NCBI RefSeq assembly: GCF_000002235.5
Contig: NW_022145597.1
Coordinates: 28,660,423 to 28,724,422 of the forward strand
Origin: Strongylocentrotus purpuratus
Lineage: Eukaryota > Echinodermata > Echinoidea > Camarodonta > Strongylocentrotidae
Direction of reading: 5' to 3'
Length of the DNA: 64,000 nt
Part shown: positions 23,226 to 34,143 of the stretch, piece after piece
Numbering within the stretch: position 1 is the stretch's first letter
Layout of the letters: the number at the start of each line of letters is the position of its first letter
The notes under the pieces: generated by a model
What the model saw: only the letters and a program-made list of their open reading frames with translations
What the model was told of the DNA's origin: nothing
The model's database searches: none
Program-made: the position numbers and the translations under genes

Positions 23226-26200
23226 ATGGAGATAGTCTATCTATTGGGGTTCGTCCTCATCCTCATTGGATCGGCATCAAGTGGTAAGTGCACACGTCCC
23301 TACTGCTCTCCCCTCTTACTTATCTTTATCATTTGTTTGAGCTGGGTAGTTCCAAGGATTTTTAGTCATTATGTGTCCCAATATGATGTCAGGTTCCTTG
23401 GGATTTTGATCATTTACCCGCAATCATGTCCTACTTACATTGACTAAGTTTCGCATGTTCCTTGTGGAGCTTGGGTATAGGACAAGTCGTCTTACCCCCT
23501 GGTTCGGTTGTCAGCTAGAGTTCTCGCTCCTCCCAGCTCAGCTGCATGAATGAGAACCAAAGAAAGAAAGAAAGAAAGAAGAACAAGAACAAGAAAGGAA
23601 GAAGCAGCATCACCATACCATGTGATGACAAATCTTTCCCTTCTTTTCTTACCCCATTTTGGTATCCACTCTCTAGTAGTGTTTTGAAGAGTATGCCTTC
23701 TTTCACACTAAACATAAAGAACATTGAAACTTTTTTCTTTGATATTCAGTTGGATCTCAGATATTGCTTAGCTATCGCTTGCATGGCACGTCACATTACG
23801 AATAAAATGGCTGCGCCCATGTCATACTAAAAGGCGTTACACCATGATGCCAAGAATGTCTTCATTTATATATCTCTCGTACATTTTTGTAAGGAATATT
23901 GAACACCAATAGGCAAGAATAAATAACATCTCTCAGCATATCTTATTATTTAGGGTGAGGTTTCCTATAATCTCCCCCCCCCCCTCCTGTTGTTTTGTCT
24001 ACACTGTCTCTTGATTCTTTCTTTGCAAAATGATTAATAATGATAATGAAAATAAATGAAAAATAATAATAATGATGGTAATATTTACGCAACAATTTTC
24101 ATTGCACGGTAAGTGCAAAGAGGTATCACAGATGGAGTTACAGCTAAGCTAAGTATTTGTACATTTTCGGTTTAACTAAATAAAATTTGGAGTGGACTTT
24201 AAAAGATTATTATTATTATTATTATTATTATTATTGTATTTGAAGAAGGTTCGAAGCCGTCACATCAAGCATTCTCTTGCAGGTGGTGCATGCAGTCTGG
24301 TAATCAGTTTTTCGCGTTTTTTTTTTTTTTTTTGGGGGGGGGGGGGGGGGGAGGGCACGTCCCTGTTTGTCAGTAAATTTTTGACGGATTTGGGGCTGAT
24401 TTTAACATATTTTTTTGGCCGGGGGGGGGGGCACGTGCATATATATAAATATAATTGAAAGTTTGAAAGTATGGAGGTAAGTAAAATAATCAAGATAAAT
24501 GCAGAGACCAACTATCATAAGCATGAATGCATGAGTCGATAGCAGCCGGGAAAGGGGGGGGGGGGGCTACATGGGGGGGGGGGGGGGAGGGGCGGGTACA
24601 TGGAGTAAGTAAGCTTTCAAAAATACCGTCCTATGTTTTCATATCACAGGCTACTGGCTAGACGATCTTGCTCATCCATGTGTGCGAAAATGTAAGGCTG
24701 ATCGTGAACCTATGACGTGCGAGTATGACTGGACTGTTGAATCATATTACTCCATGTCACGTGCTTGCTACCAATGTCCATTCAACGAGTTCGACTGCCA
24801 TCGGCCACACTGTATACCCATGGCCGGTTATGCGAGACCCGTCTACTCGGTCAACCGTCGGCTACCCGGACCAAGTATCCAGGTAATGCTAGCTATGGAA
24901 AAATCAAAAATGGAAAGGCCGAGGCCTGGTGAAACATTAAAAAGAAGGTGAAGAATAAAGTGGATAGAAGTATTTCGCTGGCTTATGAAACGCCGAGTGT
25001 AAACCTTTTTAAAGCCTTACTGTACTAGTTTGGCATATTGCTCCGGTTGTCTCATTTTCGCTCGCTGGACGTATATAGCAGACGACAATCGGCGGATTAG
25101 ACGACACTTGGTAGTGAATTTGTATGTGAAATTGCTTTGCTAAATATAAAATACAAGAACATTTTCCATATCTTTAAACTATCATTGATATCTGATAATT
25201 AAACAGTTATTAAAAATAAAGCTACCAAACTACACAATACAGTGAAATACTTGCACCCCTCTGTAAATAATCGAATAGTCCATGGCGATCATGAATATTC
25301 ATGTTTTTGCTTAACTCGGCAAAATGTTTGCCTATCTTCAATGGAAAAATTACGGTAGGGGTTGGATGAAATGGACATAATGAACCGATCAGAACTGATC
25401 TATTATAATTCATGCTTCTTATCCTGCGTGTGCTTGACCTAAAACCTTACAATCGCTTGGCAAACTGAGTCCAAAGTTCGACTTGTTTCACATGTGTTAT
25501 ATAGGCAATGGCGAGCTTGCAACCTATTTTAATCAAATTACGGTGGGTGAACTTTCAAAAGTCAATGGGACATGAGGGTTCCAATGAAAGAGCTAGTGAT
25601 AACGTACGTCGGGGTGGATGTGCTTTTTGTTTAAACAAAAAAAAAAGAGAATTTTTAACGATTTTGGGGGTAAAATTCCATAGGCTAACATTTTTGGCTG
25701 CTGACTCTGATGATAGGGGGCGTTGTCAAATGAGACTAAACGGAGCTATTTGTCAGGATGAATTAAACCCCCTGCATGGTCACTGACAGGTGGTTGTCTC
25801 ATCAAATTAGCTCTCACTTAATATAAGAAAAAGGGGATCATGGGGGGCCAACGGGTACCGCTTGGGCATTGTTTGTTATATAGAGGGCGCAAGAAGCTAC
25901 CAGTACCAGTAGTGCAGTCACGCTTTAATCAAAATAGAGAAAGCAATTCTGAAACAGACTAATAAAGCCTAACACGCCTAACACGCATTCAAAAGAGTTT
26001 ATCGCTGGAGTCATGGTTTGATGCAGACTTAAAATTACCTCTAGAACAGTATTTGAAATCACAACAAGCTTTAGGCGTTATAAATTCAAGCATTTGTATT
26101 ATAATGTGCCCCTTTGCGATACTTATTCTGCAATAGTGAGAAAACATTATTGTGGGCGTTAGTGAAAAATCACTCTTGGCACTGGTCGATCTACTTAGGT

Positions 26201-29200
26201 AATCATCTTAGCCTTTTCCCCTTTGTTAATATCCGTTAATATCTCCCCTCTATTAATACTTCACTTAGATAGAGAGTGGCACACCAAGATTAGGAAGCTT
26301 CCGAGGGGTGTTTTGTGACGTCGTATGACTCGAACTCTGCATCATCCGAACCACAGTTCATTGGCTTATTTACTAAACCACATTACTTTGATAATGACAT
26401 CAGAGGTAATTCATACAGCTGCAGACAGAATCTGATTTGTTTTCCTCTGCAGGTGTGCGAAAATGACGTCATAAAGGTTCATGTACATAATAGAATGCAA
26501 AATGAAGAGGGTGAGGCGATCCATTGGCATGGTTTGCATATGAGAGGCAGTCAGCACATGGATGGAGTTCCTCACATTACTCAATGCCCCATCAATGCAG
26601 GCCATGATTTTACTTACGAGTTTACAGCAAAACTACCAGGTGAGTGTTAAAGCCCCACTGTACTACTTGTAGTTACTTGCTCCCTCTATATAGAAAACAT
26701 TGCCTAATCGGTGACCATTGGTCCCCCATGATCCTCTTTTTCTTATGTTAATTAAGAGCAGAGTTGATGAGATAGCCACCTGTCAGGGACCACCCTGGGT
26801 GGTCTAATCCCTCCTAGCCAAACTAGTACAGACATCCTTTAAATGCATCCCCGAGTTCCTCCTGATATCTCGGTCATACATAGAAGACTTAGACCGACCC
26901 GAGACCGATCCCAGACCGAACAGTTTGTCGGCTTTGAGTGGGTTAGGTCACGTGTGACACCTTGAAACCGTCCGCAAAACGTCTCCAACCTGACCGATTC
27001 TTCGGCCTTGCATAGAGGGGGCAATCAGATATTTAAATCCTATCTGCACTAGTCTGGCCAGAAGGGATTAGACCTCCCTGCCTGGTCACTGGCAGGTGGT
27101 TATCTCATCGAATCAGCTCTCACTTAAAGGGGAAGTCCACCCTGAAATTAAGTTAGTTTTAATAGGAGTAGAAAAATGAGAGAAACAAGTCAGTGAAAGT
27201 TTGAGCAAATTCCGATTAAAAATAAGGAAGTTAGGATTTTTGAAGTTGTGATCAATCAAACACAAATTGGCAACTCTATGACGTATCATGCGAGCTCAAC
27301 TTCCATTTGCTCAGTACTAAAAAAATCTAAAATTTTCATTTTCCCTCAAGAAAAAAATTTCAACCATACATGCACCCTAAATATAATAATTGCAAATATG
27401 TTTCTATACTCCCCCTGCAAGGAACAAATATATATTCCGTCATCAATAACGAAGAAAACATGATTTTATGGAATATTATGCACAAAGCAAATGAAGGAGA
27501 GCTCGTATAATAAGTCACAGAGTTGCCAATTTGTATTTGATTGATCACAACTTCAATAATTCATAACTTTCTTATTTTCATTCAGAATTTGCTCAAACTT
27601 TCACTCACCTGATTTTCTTATTATTCTGCCTCTATCGAAACAAACTTATTTTGGGGGTGGACTTTCCCTTTAACATAAGAAAAAGGGGACCGTGGGGGGT
27701 CAACGGGTACTACTTAGGCATTGTTTGGTATATAGAGGGCGCAAGTAGCTACGAGTAGTGCAGTCTCGTTTTAACTGGTCTGACGACACAGAGATCTGCG
27801 ACTGATCATTCTGAAATCATATTGGTAGCCTTTTTTTTAACCTTCTTTTATCATGATCATTATCTACGTGTAATTTCTCAGTCACGTCAACGAGATCAAC
27901 ACGGAAATGACAAAATACCTAAAAATGTCACCATAACACCAAATGGCCAAGGCTCGGTCGGTTTCAAGTCCGCTTCGAGTTACTTTAGCTTTGGACTAAA
28001 CATCGCAAACATCGTTTTTATGGGTCTAATGATAGTGAAACTACAGCTAATCATTTTCAAGAATAATAGAGTACCGTCTTTATTGTTGACATTGGAGCAT
28101 TCAGTTCTCGCTATCATGTTGATAATAAATTCGACCAGACACTGTTCGGTGTGATTAAATTTGCCTTTGTACTTTCACCACAGGTACCCATTGGTGGCAT
28201 TCGCACGCTGGAAACCACCGTGCAGACGGTGTGTTTGGTTCGTTTATCGTTCGGCAATCTCCGGGAGCCGATCCAAACCGAAAGCTTTACGATAGAGACG
28301 ATCCGAGTCACGTGATTCTCATCAACGAATGGGCAAAGGCCATGACGAGTACGATAGACCTTGCAACGTTCCATGGGGTTACGATAAATCCCACTGATGG
28401 CATTCTAATCAACGGAAGAGGTACTCCTCAAAATGTTTTTAAAATTTATATTTTGGCAGTGGTTCATAATAAGGAAAATAACGCTGCTTCTAACCGCCTA
28501 AAATTCCCATTAAGGCTCAAAACACAAGTTACAGGAATATACTTTTTACATTTATGAATCAAAATATGATTATATTTTCCTAAACTAAAGAATGATACTG
28601 ATGCATGAGACTGCATGGCGTAATCCGAAAAAAGCAATGCATTTGCGATCGAGTTACAGTATCATTATTTTATCTCCGTTTTTAGGAACAAACCAAATTG
28701 TTACTCGCCCATCAGACAACACGACTGCAACGGTAGACCACCATATCGTGTACGTCAAGTCAGGCCTTCGATACCGCTTCCGGGTCATAGGAGCCGCAGG
28801 TAACATGTGCGCGTTTGTAATCTCAATTGATGATCATCAGCTGAAAGTGATTGCAATGGATGGCGCACCAGTGGCACCCTTTGATGTCGACAGAATCGCC
28901 GTCTTCTCTGGAGAGAGATATGATTTCGTCATAGCCGCTGACCAGCCACCGACAAATTACTGGATTCGGGTTGCGGGAGAACTGAGCTGTGTCGAAGACC
29001 AGGTAGAGCATTCTATTCTAACGGGATATTTAGATATTTAGTGAGGCTGATAATGCTCCATGAGTAACTTTCCCGAAATGCCACTCGTGTAGGGCAATTG
29101 CATTTCATAGAAATAAAAGACCTTTCTTAACGGTTTAAAGGCAGAATATTTAGGCTCCAAATTATCGCTCTATAACTTACGAAACATCCCTGAAAATATT

Positions 29201-32200
29201 TGCCAGGAGGAGATCGGATGATCCTGTATACACAAGATAAAACATGGTAGGGCGGTCGCAATTAAAGCCCTACTATTTTAGTTTCGCTTTGGTCAAACTG
29301 CCCCACAAGGAGCTAAACGCATTTTAAAGAAAATACGTCTACCACGTACCTTTTTACTTCACCTGGATGAAGTGTGACAAATACATAAATTAATTTCTTT
29401 CCGAAGGACATTAGTGCCGCGGCCAACCTAAACCGCGAACCATGACTATGGTCTCTAGTGATCGGGTGACGTATCCACCAGACCGTCGTGGCTTCTGCTT
29501 CTAATGTAAAACCATTATGTAATCAAGGGGATCTCCTTGGTAACATCAATGACGTCTGTGATCTCTATTTCAGGAGGTTGGTATTCTACGCTATGCTGGT
29601 ACGCCGACGGGATCTAAACCAGATGCTGATAGGTCTACGAGGGCGCAAGGAAGTCTTCTAAATCCATACGATGGCCGTATAACTCCTGGCTCTACTTATG
29701 TGTCGGACCTTACTGATGCTGGTAACTATTCTGATTATACCAGTGGTAGTAGAACCAAAGAGATATTTGGTAGGACATTGGGTTGTCCCACCTGTGTTCT
29801 GTATGCATCCATTTGTATGTGTACATTATTACGCAAGTTTCCCATCGAAAGTCGACTATCGGACTAATCTGAAATCTTGCGCTATAAAAGTCACCCAACC
29901 CTGCTTCAAATTGCTGCGTCTGTTGCTAGAGATTGTGCCTATAGACCCGTCCTTTGGTGTACATACTCGCCCTGAATGTCCTTAAAGGCACTATATCCCA
30001 TTTGCTACCAACATCAAATTCTGTAGAACCTTGCAGGTCTCGTATGTCCTATCTGTGAAATTAAACGTTAGCAGTGTGCTAATATTAAAACTATGCAAGG
30101 ACACCCATTTACGTTTTAGACTTCACTGTCAGACACTGTTGAGTGACTGACCGACTTTTTTTTTCTCTCTTTGGTTATAACGTACAGAAAATGAACTGAC
30201 AAGGATACATGAGCATTTGTCTATATCAATAACCCACTTCTTGTAATGGCCAAAATTAAACTGATTGGATCTTTGCGCAGCACAAAACGTACGACCATTC
30301 AGTAAAAGGGTATGAAAATCACTAAAGTCAATTCGACAACTAATGGTCGTTATTTTCCCACTTAAAGACTCTAAAAGTCTAAATTACTCCATACTTTGGG
30401 CTAAATTAGGTTAGCCCTTTGGTTAAAAAGCATTTATAATCTCATGTAATTCATCTTCAGAAGAAAAACAGGACGACCTTAGCCATGTTGATGTGACCCA
30501 CTACCTCGAGCTGAATACTGTTTTGCGAAACGGTGCCAAGGGTCTTCACCATCCCGTCTTCTACCCATACGAAGCAGATAACGGAGCCTTTCATTCAACT
30601 CCAATTGTTGTCATCAATAATATATCCTATGTATTCCCTGACGTACCGCTACTCACTCACTGGCGTGATGTGAAGAGGGCGTCCTGGTGTAACGAGGACT
30701 CGCTTCGGACATCGGGCAAAGACTGCATTCATGAGGCCTGTGAATGCATACATCGCATCGACATCAAGTATAATCAGGTATTTAAATATTAAAGATGAAG
30801 GTGAGGTCTGGTAATGCGATTGCATTGTGAAAGAAAAGGTGTGGAATGGATCAGAAAAAGTTGAACATGTAGCATGTAAGTATTAGTATGCAGTGCAGGG
30901 TTCTGGAGTCATCAAAATCATAATAAATTTGACCCAGTCTTGGTAAAGTAACAAGCACTGTACACAGAAAGATGTATATGGGACTACACAAATGGTGTCG
31001 GGGCTAGTACTACCTGATTTTCTTATCTTTCTATGCTCATTACTCAGCCAGTATACATTTTCTTCCAAAATTGTTTAGCACATGCCATTTATTTGTAATC
31101 TTGAACATTCAGTGTAAGTTTCGTTTGATTCTGTGAGAATTTTTAATTTTTTTTTTTTTTACCAGAACTCAAGTTTATCTTTAAGGTCATCTGGGAAGTA
31201 ATGTATTTCAGGGATTGAATGGAAGTTCATGAACCTGTAATGTATGGAAATTTGTTCCGAAAACATAAAAGTCGTTCTCTCTGGCATGGACATTTTCAGT
31301 GAAACTTTTCTTTTACACACATTTTTACATACATTTCACATTTTCACATTTTTACATAAATATTTGAGGGACACTTTATAGGTGACCAACTGACCACTAT
31401 AAAAAGGTGGTCTTTATTGAGGGGTCGCAATTAAGACAGATTTGACCTATTTTTCTATGTTTGCAAATTACAATTCCAAGCTACAGGGACACAATGGGCA
31501 CATGGGACAAGTGTACCCATCGAATAACGAAGAAAAAAAAATCATCTGAAAAGTATTGATCTTCAAATGTCCTCATAGTTTTAACTTGAATGTTCAAAAG
31601 ATTATTATTTTTTGTTTGTTTCTATGAATGTTCTAAACTAACGTGAAAGGAATGAGAAATCTCACAAGCCTCCATTCATTATTAACAGGGCCCCGTTTCA
31701 CAAAACTTGTCATCAGTGACAAATGACAGTTTTTGTTATAAACTACTGAAATCCTTGCTTCTGATTGGTTATCAGCAGATTTGTCACTGATTTTTGTCAT
31801 TTGTCATTAAAAAAAAATCTTTTTAAACAGGTCCCAGAACTCAATTTTCTTCTTGTTAACAACCACAGGTAGTGGAACTGGTGTTTGTGAATCCAAATGC
31901 AGTCAGCGCTCATCCGATGCACATCCACGGGTACAATCTTGAGATAGTTGGCATGGATCAGATGTGGAACTATTTCACCATCGAGGATTTTAAGCGGTTG
32001 GATGCCCAAGGTAAATCTTTGTACCTGACTGCTAAGAAAGCATAAATGCTTGTAAGTAAGCAACCAGACAGCCGACGGCTTTAAGTCCTCTCCGAGGGAC
32101 CTCGTAATGAGGATTAATGCCTTACCAAAAGGCATTAGCGCATCGCCTTGGTTTCGTACCCGGGTCACCCGGATTACGAGACCACTGCTCTACCGACTGA

Positions 32201-33487
32201 GCTATCACGCCTCCTCTTTTATATCACTCATTGAAAGAATCTGCGCAATTAATTATGTTGATAATTGCGCGCCATGTGTTAAAGAAAGTTTCAAACATGC
32301 CTCATGCAAATGAGCAAATTGCCATCAGGGGTAACATCTAACGTTACGATCTGTGTCAGCAGTTTATACTACATGACGTAGGACATCTCGCACAAAATGG
32401 TGACGCCCTTTCCCGAATATCTAATCTTTAGTGCCGTCAGTTTAAATATTCGGACACCTCTTAGCCAAATAGTATCATATTCGGGCAGCTTGCTACCCGA
32501 ATATGGTTAATCGAATAGACTATGGATACTCGGGAAAGCTACCCGAATATGATGATATTCAGGTATCTCGCTACCTACTTCAAGAGGATATATAAGGTAG
32601 TGGTTACCCGACTATCGAAATTTTATTGCAAATTTCATTGCTTCACTCAACAGGAAAAATTAAGCGCAACCTGAAGAACCCTCCCAGGAAAGACTCGTTT
32701 ATGGTACCCGGAGCAGGCTATTTGATAGCCAGGTTCAGAGCCAATAATCCTGGCTGGTGGCTGATGCATTGTCATATCAATAGCCATCTCAAGGTAGGTC
32801 CAATCCGTATCCAGAGTGTTAATCCACGCTCTTCCACTTTCTCCTTTTAATGATAAGTTGAGTTCCTGTACTGACATACATATTAATTAAAGGGGTGAAC
32901 GGTATTCTCTTCAGGGTGGATAAAATGGTAGGCGAAGTTGAACCAGGTATTTCTATAAGCCATAGAACTTTTGAGAATAAGGAGAATAGCTACTTCGAGT
33001 TATATGTCCTGGATTGAAGGACTGTCCTCGTTTCTACCTAGTTCTCACTCGCACCGCCAAAATTCAGCTACGCCGTGTGATCCCTCATACCTCAGTCACA
33101 TCTACGAGACCGACACCAGATCGACACCAGAACGACGAAGAACCGAACAAAACATTACATTACCCACAACGGCCAAGAATCGATCGGTTTGGAGTCTGTG
33201 TTGGGTCGGTTTGACGGTTTGACTGAGGTATGACCGATTCTATATTATTCGGGAGACTATTACGGTTTTGTGTTGTTTTGTTTGTTTTGTTGTCAGTCTA
33301 GCATCATTCTAGTTGGAGTGGCTAAGCTATTGTTCAACAGAAGAAGAACGTCATTGTTATATAATTCTATAATAAAATTCTCAGCCCTGTTTGTTTTTCT
33401 TTTCAGCTCGGTATGGGTATGGTTTTCCACGTCGAAGGTGATGTGCCGCCACCACCGGCGAACATGCCTGTATGCACACATCCTTAA
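23226..33487 (+). CDS. Laccase-like multicopper oxidase, secreted
   Basis: Ten coding exons: 23226-23283, 24650-24882, 26453-26639, 28184-28420, 28686-29002, 29574-29721, 30461-30777, 31869-32010, 32654-32793 and 33407-33487. All introns are GT-AG, phases agree, and the sum of 1860 nt gives 619 aa. The product is a three-cupredoxin enzyme that oxidises phenols, amines or metal ions while reducing O2 to water. Residues 1-20 form a signal peptide. A Cys-rich segment (30-74) ends in VNRRLPGP, as in arthropod laccases. Copper ligands are complete: HWHG 121-124, HSH 165-167, HPMHIH 514-519, HCH 585-587, with H514, C586, H591 and M596 for type-1 copper. The C-terminus is a short Pro-rich tail with no membrane anchor. 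Substrate cannot be told from sequence; quinone or pigment chemistry, cuticle-type cross-linking or iron oxidation are all possible. Confidence 0.97.
24190..24605. repeat. TTA array and G homopolymers in oxidase intron 1
   Basis: A (TTA)n array (about 24206-24236) is followed by T and G runs at 24319-24352, 24420-24430, 24556-24567 and 24574-24590. The region ends about 45 bp before the acceptor of exon 2. No coding content. Confidence 0.8.
25740..25928 (-). mobile_element. TTAA element family A, copy in oxidase intron 2
   Basis: The body aligns in reverse orientation with the copies at 26651-26838 and 46574-46761 (shared CACTGACAGGTGG, CTCTCACTTAA, TATATAGAGGG words). The right end abuts TTAA at 25925-25928. 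The left end has decayed and its limit is approximate. Confidence 0.65.
26647..26842 (+). mobile_element. TTAA element family A, copy in oxidase intron 3
   Basis: The element (26651-26838) begins AGCCCCACTGTACTACTTG, ends CAGACATCCT, and is flanked by TTAA at both sides. It is about 188 bp with short imperfect terminal inverted repeats and no reading frame. It starts only seven bases into intron 3, next to the GTGAGT donor of oxidase exon 3. Three other clear copies are in the window. Confidence 0.85.
26868..27010. mobile_element. Possible family C MITE remnant (CGGTC-rich)
   Basis: Words such as GACCGACCCGAGACCGATCC and TGACCGATTCTTCGG resemble the palindromic element at 33088-33235. The ends do not pair clearly, so it is only a tentative remnant. 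Confidence 0.35.
27033..27774 (-). mobile_element. TTAA element family A copy, split by family B insertion
   Basis: Family A sequence in reverse orientation occupies 27037-27123 and 27674-27770, with TTAA at the outer edges (27033-27036, 27771-27774). The two halves join into a normal-length family A element when the 542-bp family B insert is left out. It lies wholly inside oxidase intron 3. Confidence 0.8.
27124..27673. mobile_element. TTAA element family B with ~165-bp terminal inverted repeats
   Basis: The insert (27128-27669) begins AGGGGAAGTCCACCC and ends GGGTGGACTTTCCCT. The two arms match in inverted orientation for about 165 bp each, including TTGATCACAACTTC and its counterpart, and AATTGGCAACTCT and its counterpart. 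It is flanked by TTAA on both sides. The centre has no transposase. The open frames in each arm are mirror artefacts. A related right arm is seen near 38110-38219. Confidence 0.85.
31689..31836. mobile_element. Short MITE family I, copy 1 (CCCGTTTCACAAAACTTGTC)
   Basis: About 148 bp with a conserved core CTTGCTTCTGATTGGTTATC shared with 50622-50775. The ends carry inverted GGGNCCNGTTTCACAAA-type words (left) and TTTAAACAGGTCCC (right). It ends 33 bp before the acceptor of oxidase exon 8. Confidence 0.75.
32031..32219 (-). mobile_element. tRNA-derived SINE, copy 1 (tRNA-Thr-like head)
   Basis: Read on the - strand, the head begins near 32214 with GCGTGATAGCTCAGTCGG (A box), then an anticodon-arm-like GTGGTCTCGTAATCC with CGT in the loop, then a degraded B box (GGGTACGAAACC). 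The body ends in GCTTTCTTAGC at 32031. A second copy lies at 37705-37918. It starts 20 bp after oxidase exon 8. It is a SINE, not a functional tRNA gene, because the T arm and acceptor stem do not pair. Confidence 0.75.
33088..33235. mobile_element. MITE family C with TCATACCTCAGTCA terminal inverted repeats
   Basis: The left end TCATACCTCAGTCA and right end TGACTGAGGTATGA are exact inverted copies. Inside are paired GACCGACACC- and GGGTCGGTTTG-type words. It sits in the last intron of the oxidase gene. A related element is at about 47550-47670. Confidence 0.75.
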
Positions 33488-33700
33488 AGATGGGTAGTCG
33501 TATGGGGTAGTATCATTGGGGCCTGTATGTCACCCTGTATGTATCTGGCATTCTTCAACCTACTGTCGTCGTTAGTAGCATGTCATGAAGCTGCTTCTCT
33601 CCAAAAAGAAAATCATGTCTCGATACTATATTCTACAAATCATGCCATGGTGTATACTCTATTTCATTGATGAAATGAGAGAATAAATGGCCAATGTTAT
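33488..33700 (+). terminator. Oxidase 3' UTR and polyadenylation signal
   Basis: AATAAA at 33682-33687 lies about 195 bp after the TAA stop and is the first canonical signal. Confidence 0.6.
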
Positions 33701-33710
33701 TTCAATATAA

Positions 33711-34106
33711 ATATCAAGTTCAAGTCAAGTGAGTTTATTGAATTCCATCTTTAAAAACATTTTTACAAAGTAAAAACATGCAATTTCATGTAAAATATAA
33801 TACATAAAGTGGGATAGCATATACATGTGAAATGAATTAATACAAAACAGAATAGGGCGCAGCTGTAAAAAAAACAAGAAAAGGTTTTGTCTGGACAGCT
33901 TCCTATCAAATTAGATGTGATAAATATATTAAGAAAACAAGTAGCAAGTGAAGTTTCGGATAGTATCATTCAGAAATATACAATGGTTACTGTAAGGACC
34001 AATCTTTAGAACCCATAGAGGTAAAGCCTATACAAGGATAATGAAAGGATAATATGCAGCCAAAGTTGTGTAGCTCCAGGGGGCACCGGGGCCCTATCGA
34101 AAGGCA

Positions 34107-34110
<4 letters not shown>
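33711..34110 (-). mobile_element. LINE-type 3' end (inverted), CR1/L2-like tail
   Basis: On the - strand the sequence ends in AATAAACTCACTTGACTTGAACTTGA, a polyadenylation-like signal followed by short tandem words, as at 3' ends of CR1/L2-type LINEs or their SINEs. It runs into an AG microsatellite at 34105-34210. No reverse transcriptase frame is visible, so it is a 5'-truncated copy. Confidence 0.45.

Positions 34111-34143
<33 letters not shown>

Noticed and set aside
32143-32214. tRNA-Thr gene on the - strand
   Set aside because: The T arm is degraded and the acceptor stem unpaired; a second copy with the same non-tRNA body shows it is a SINE.
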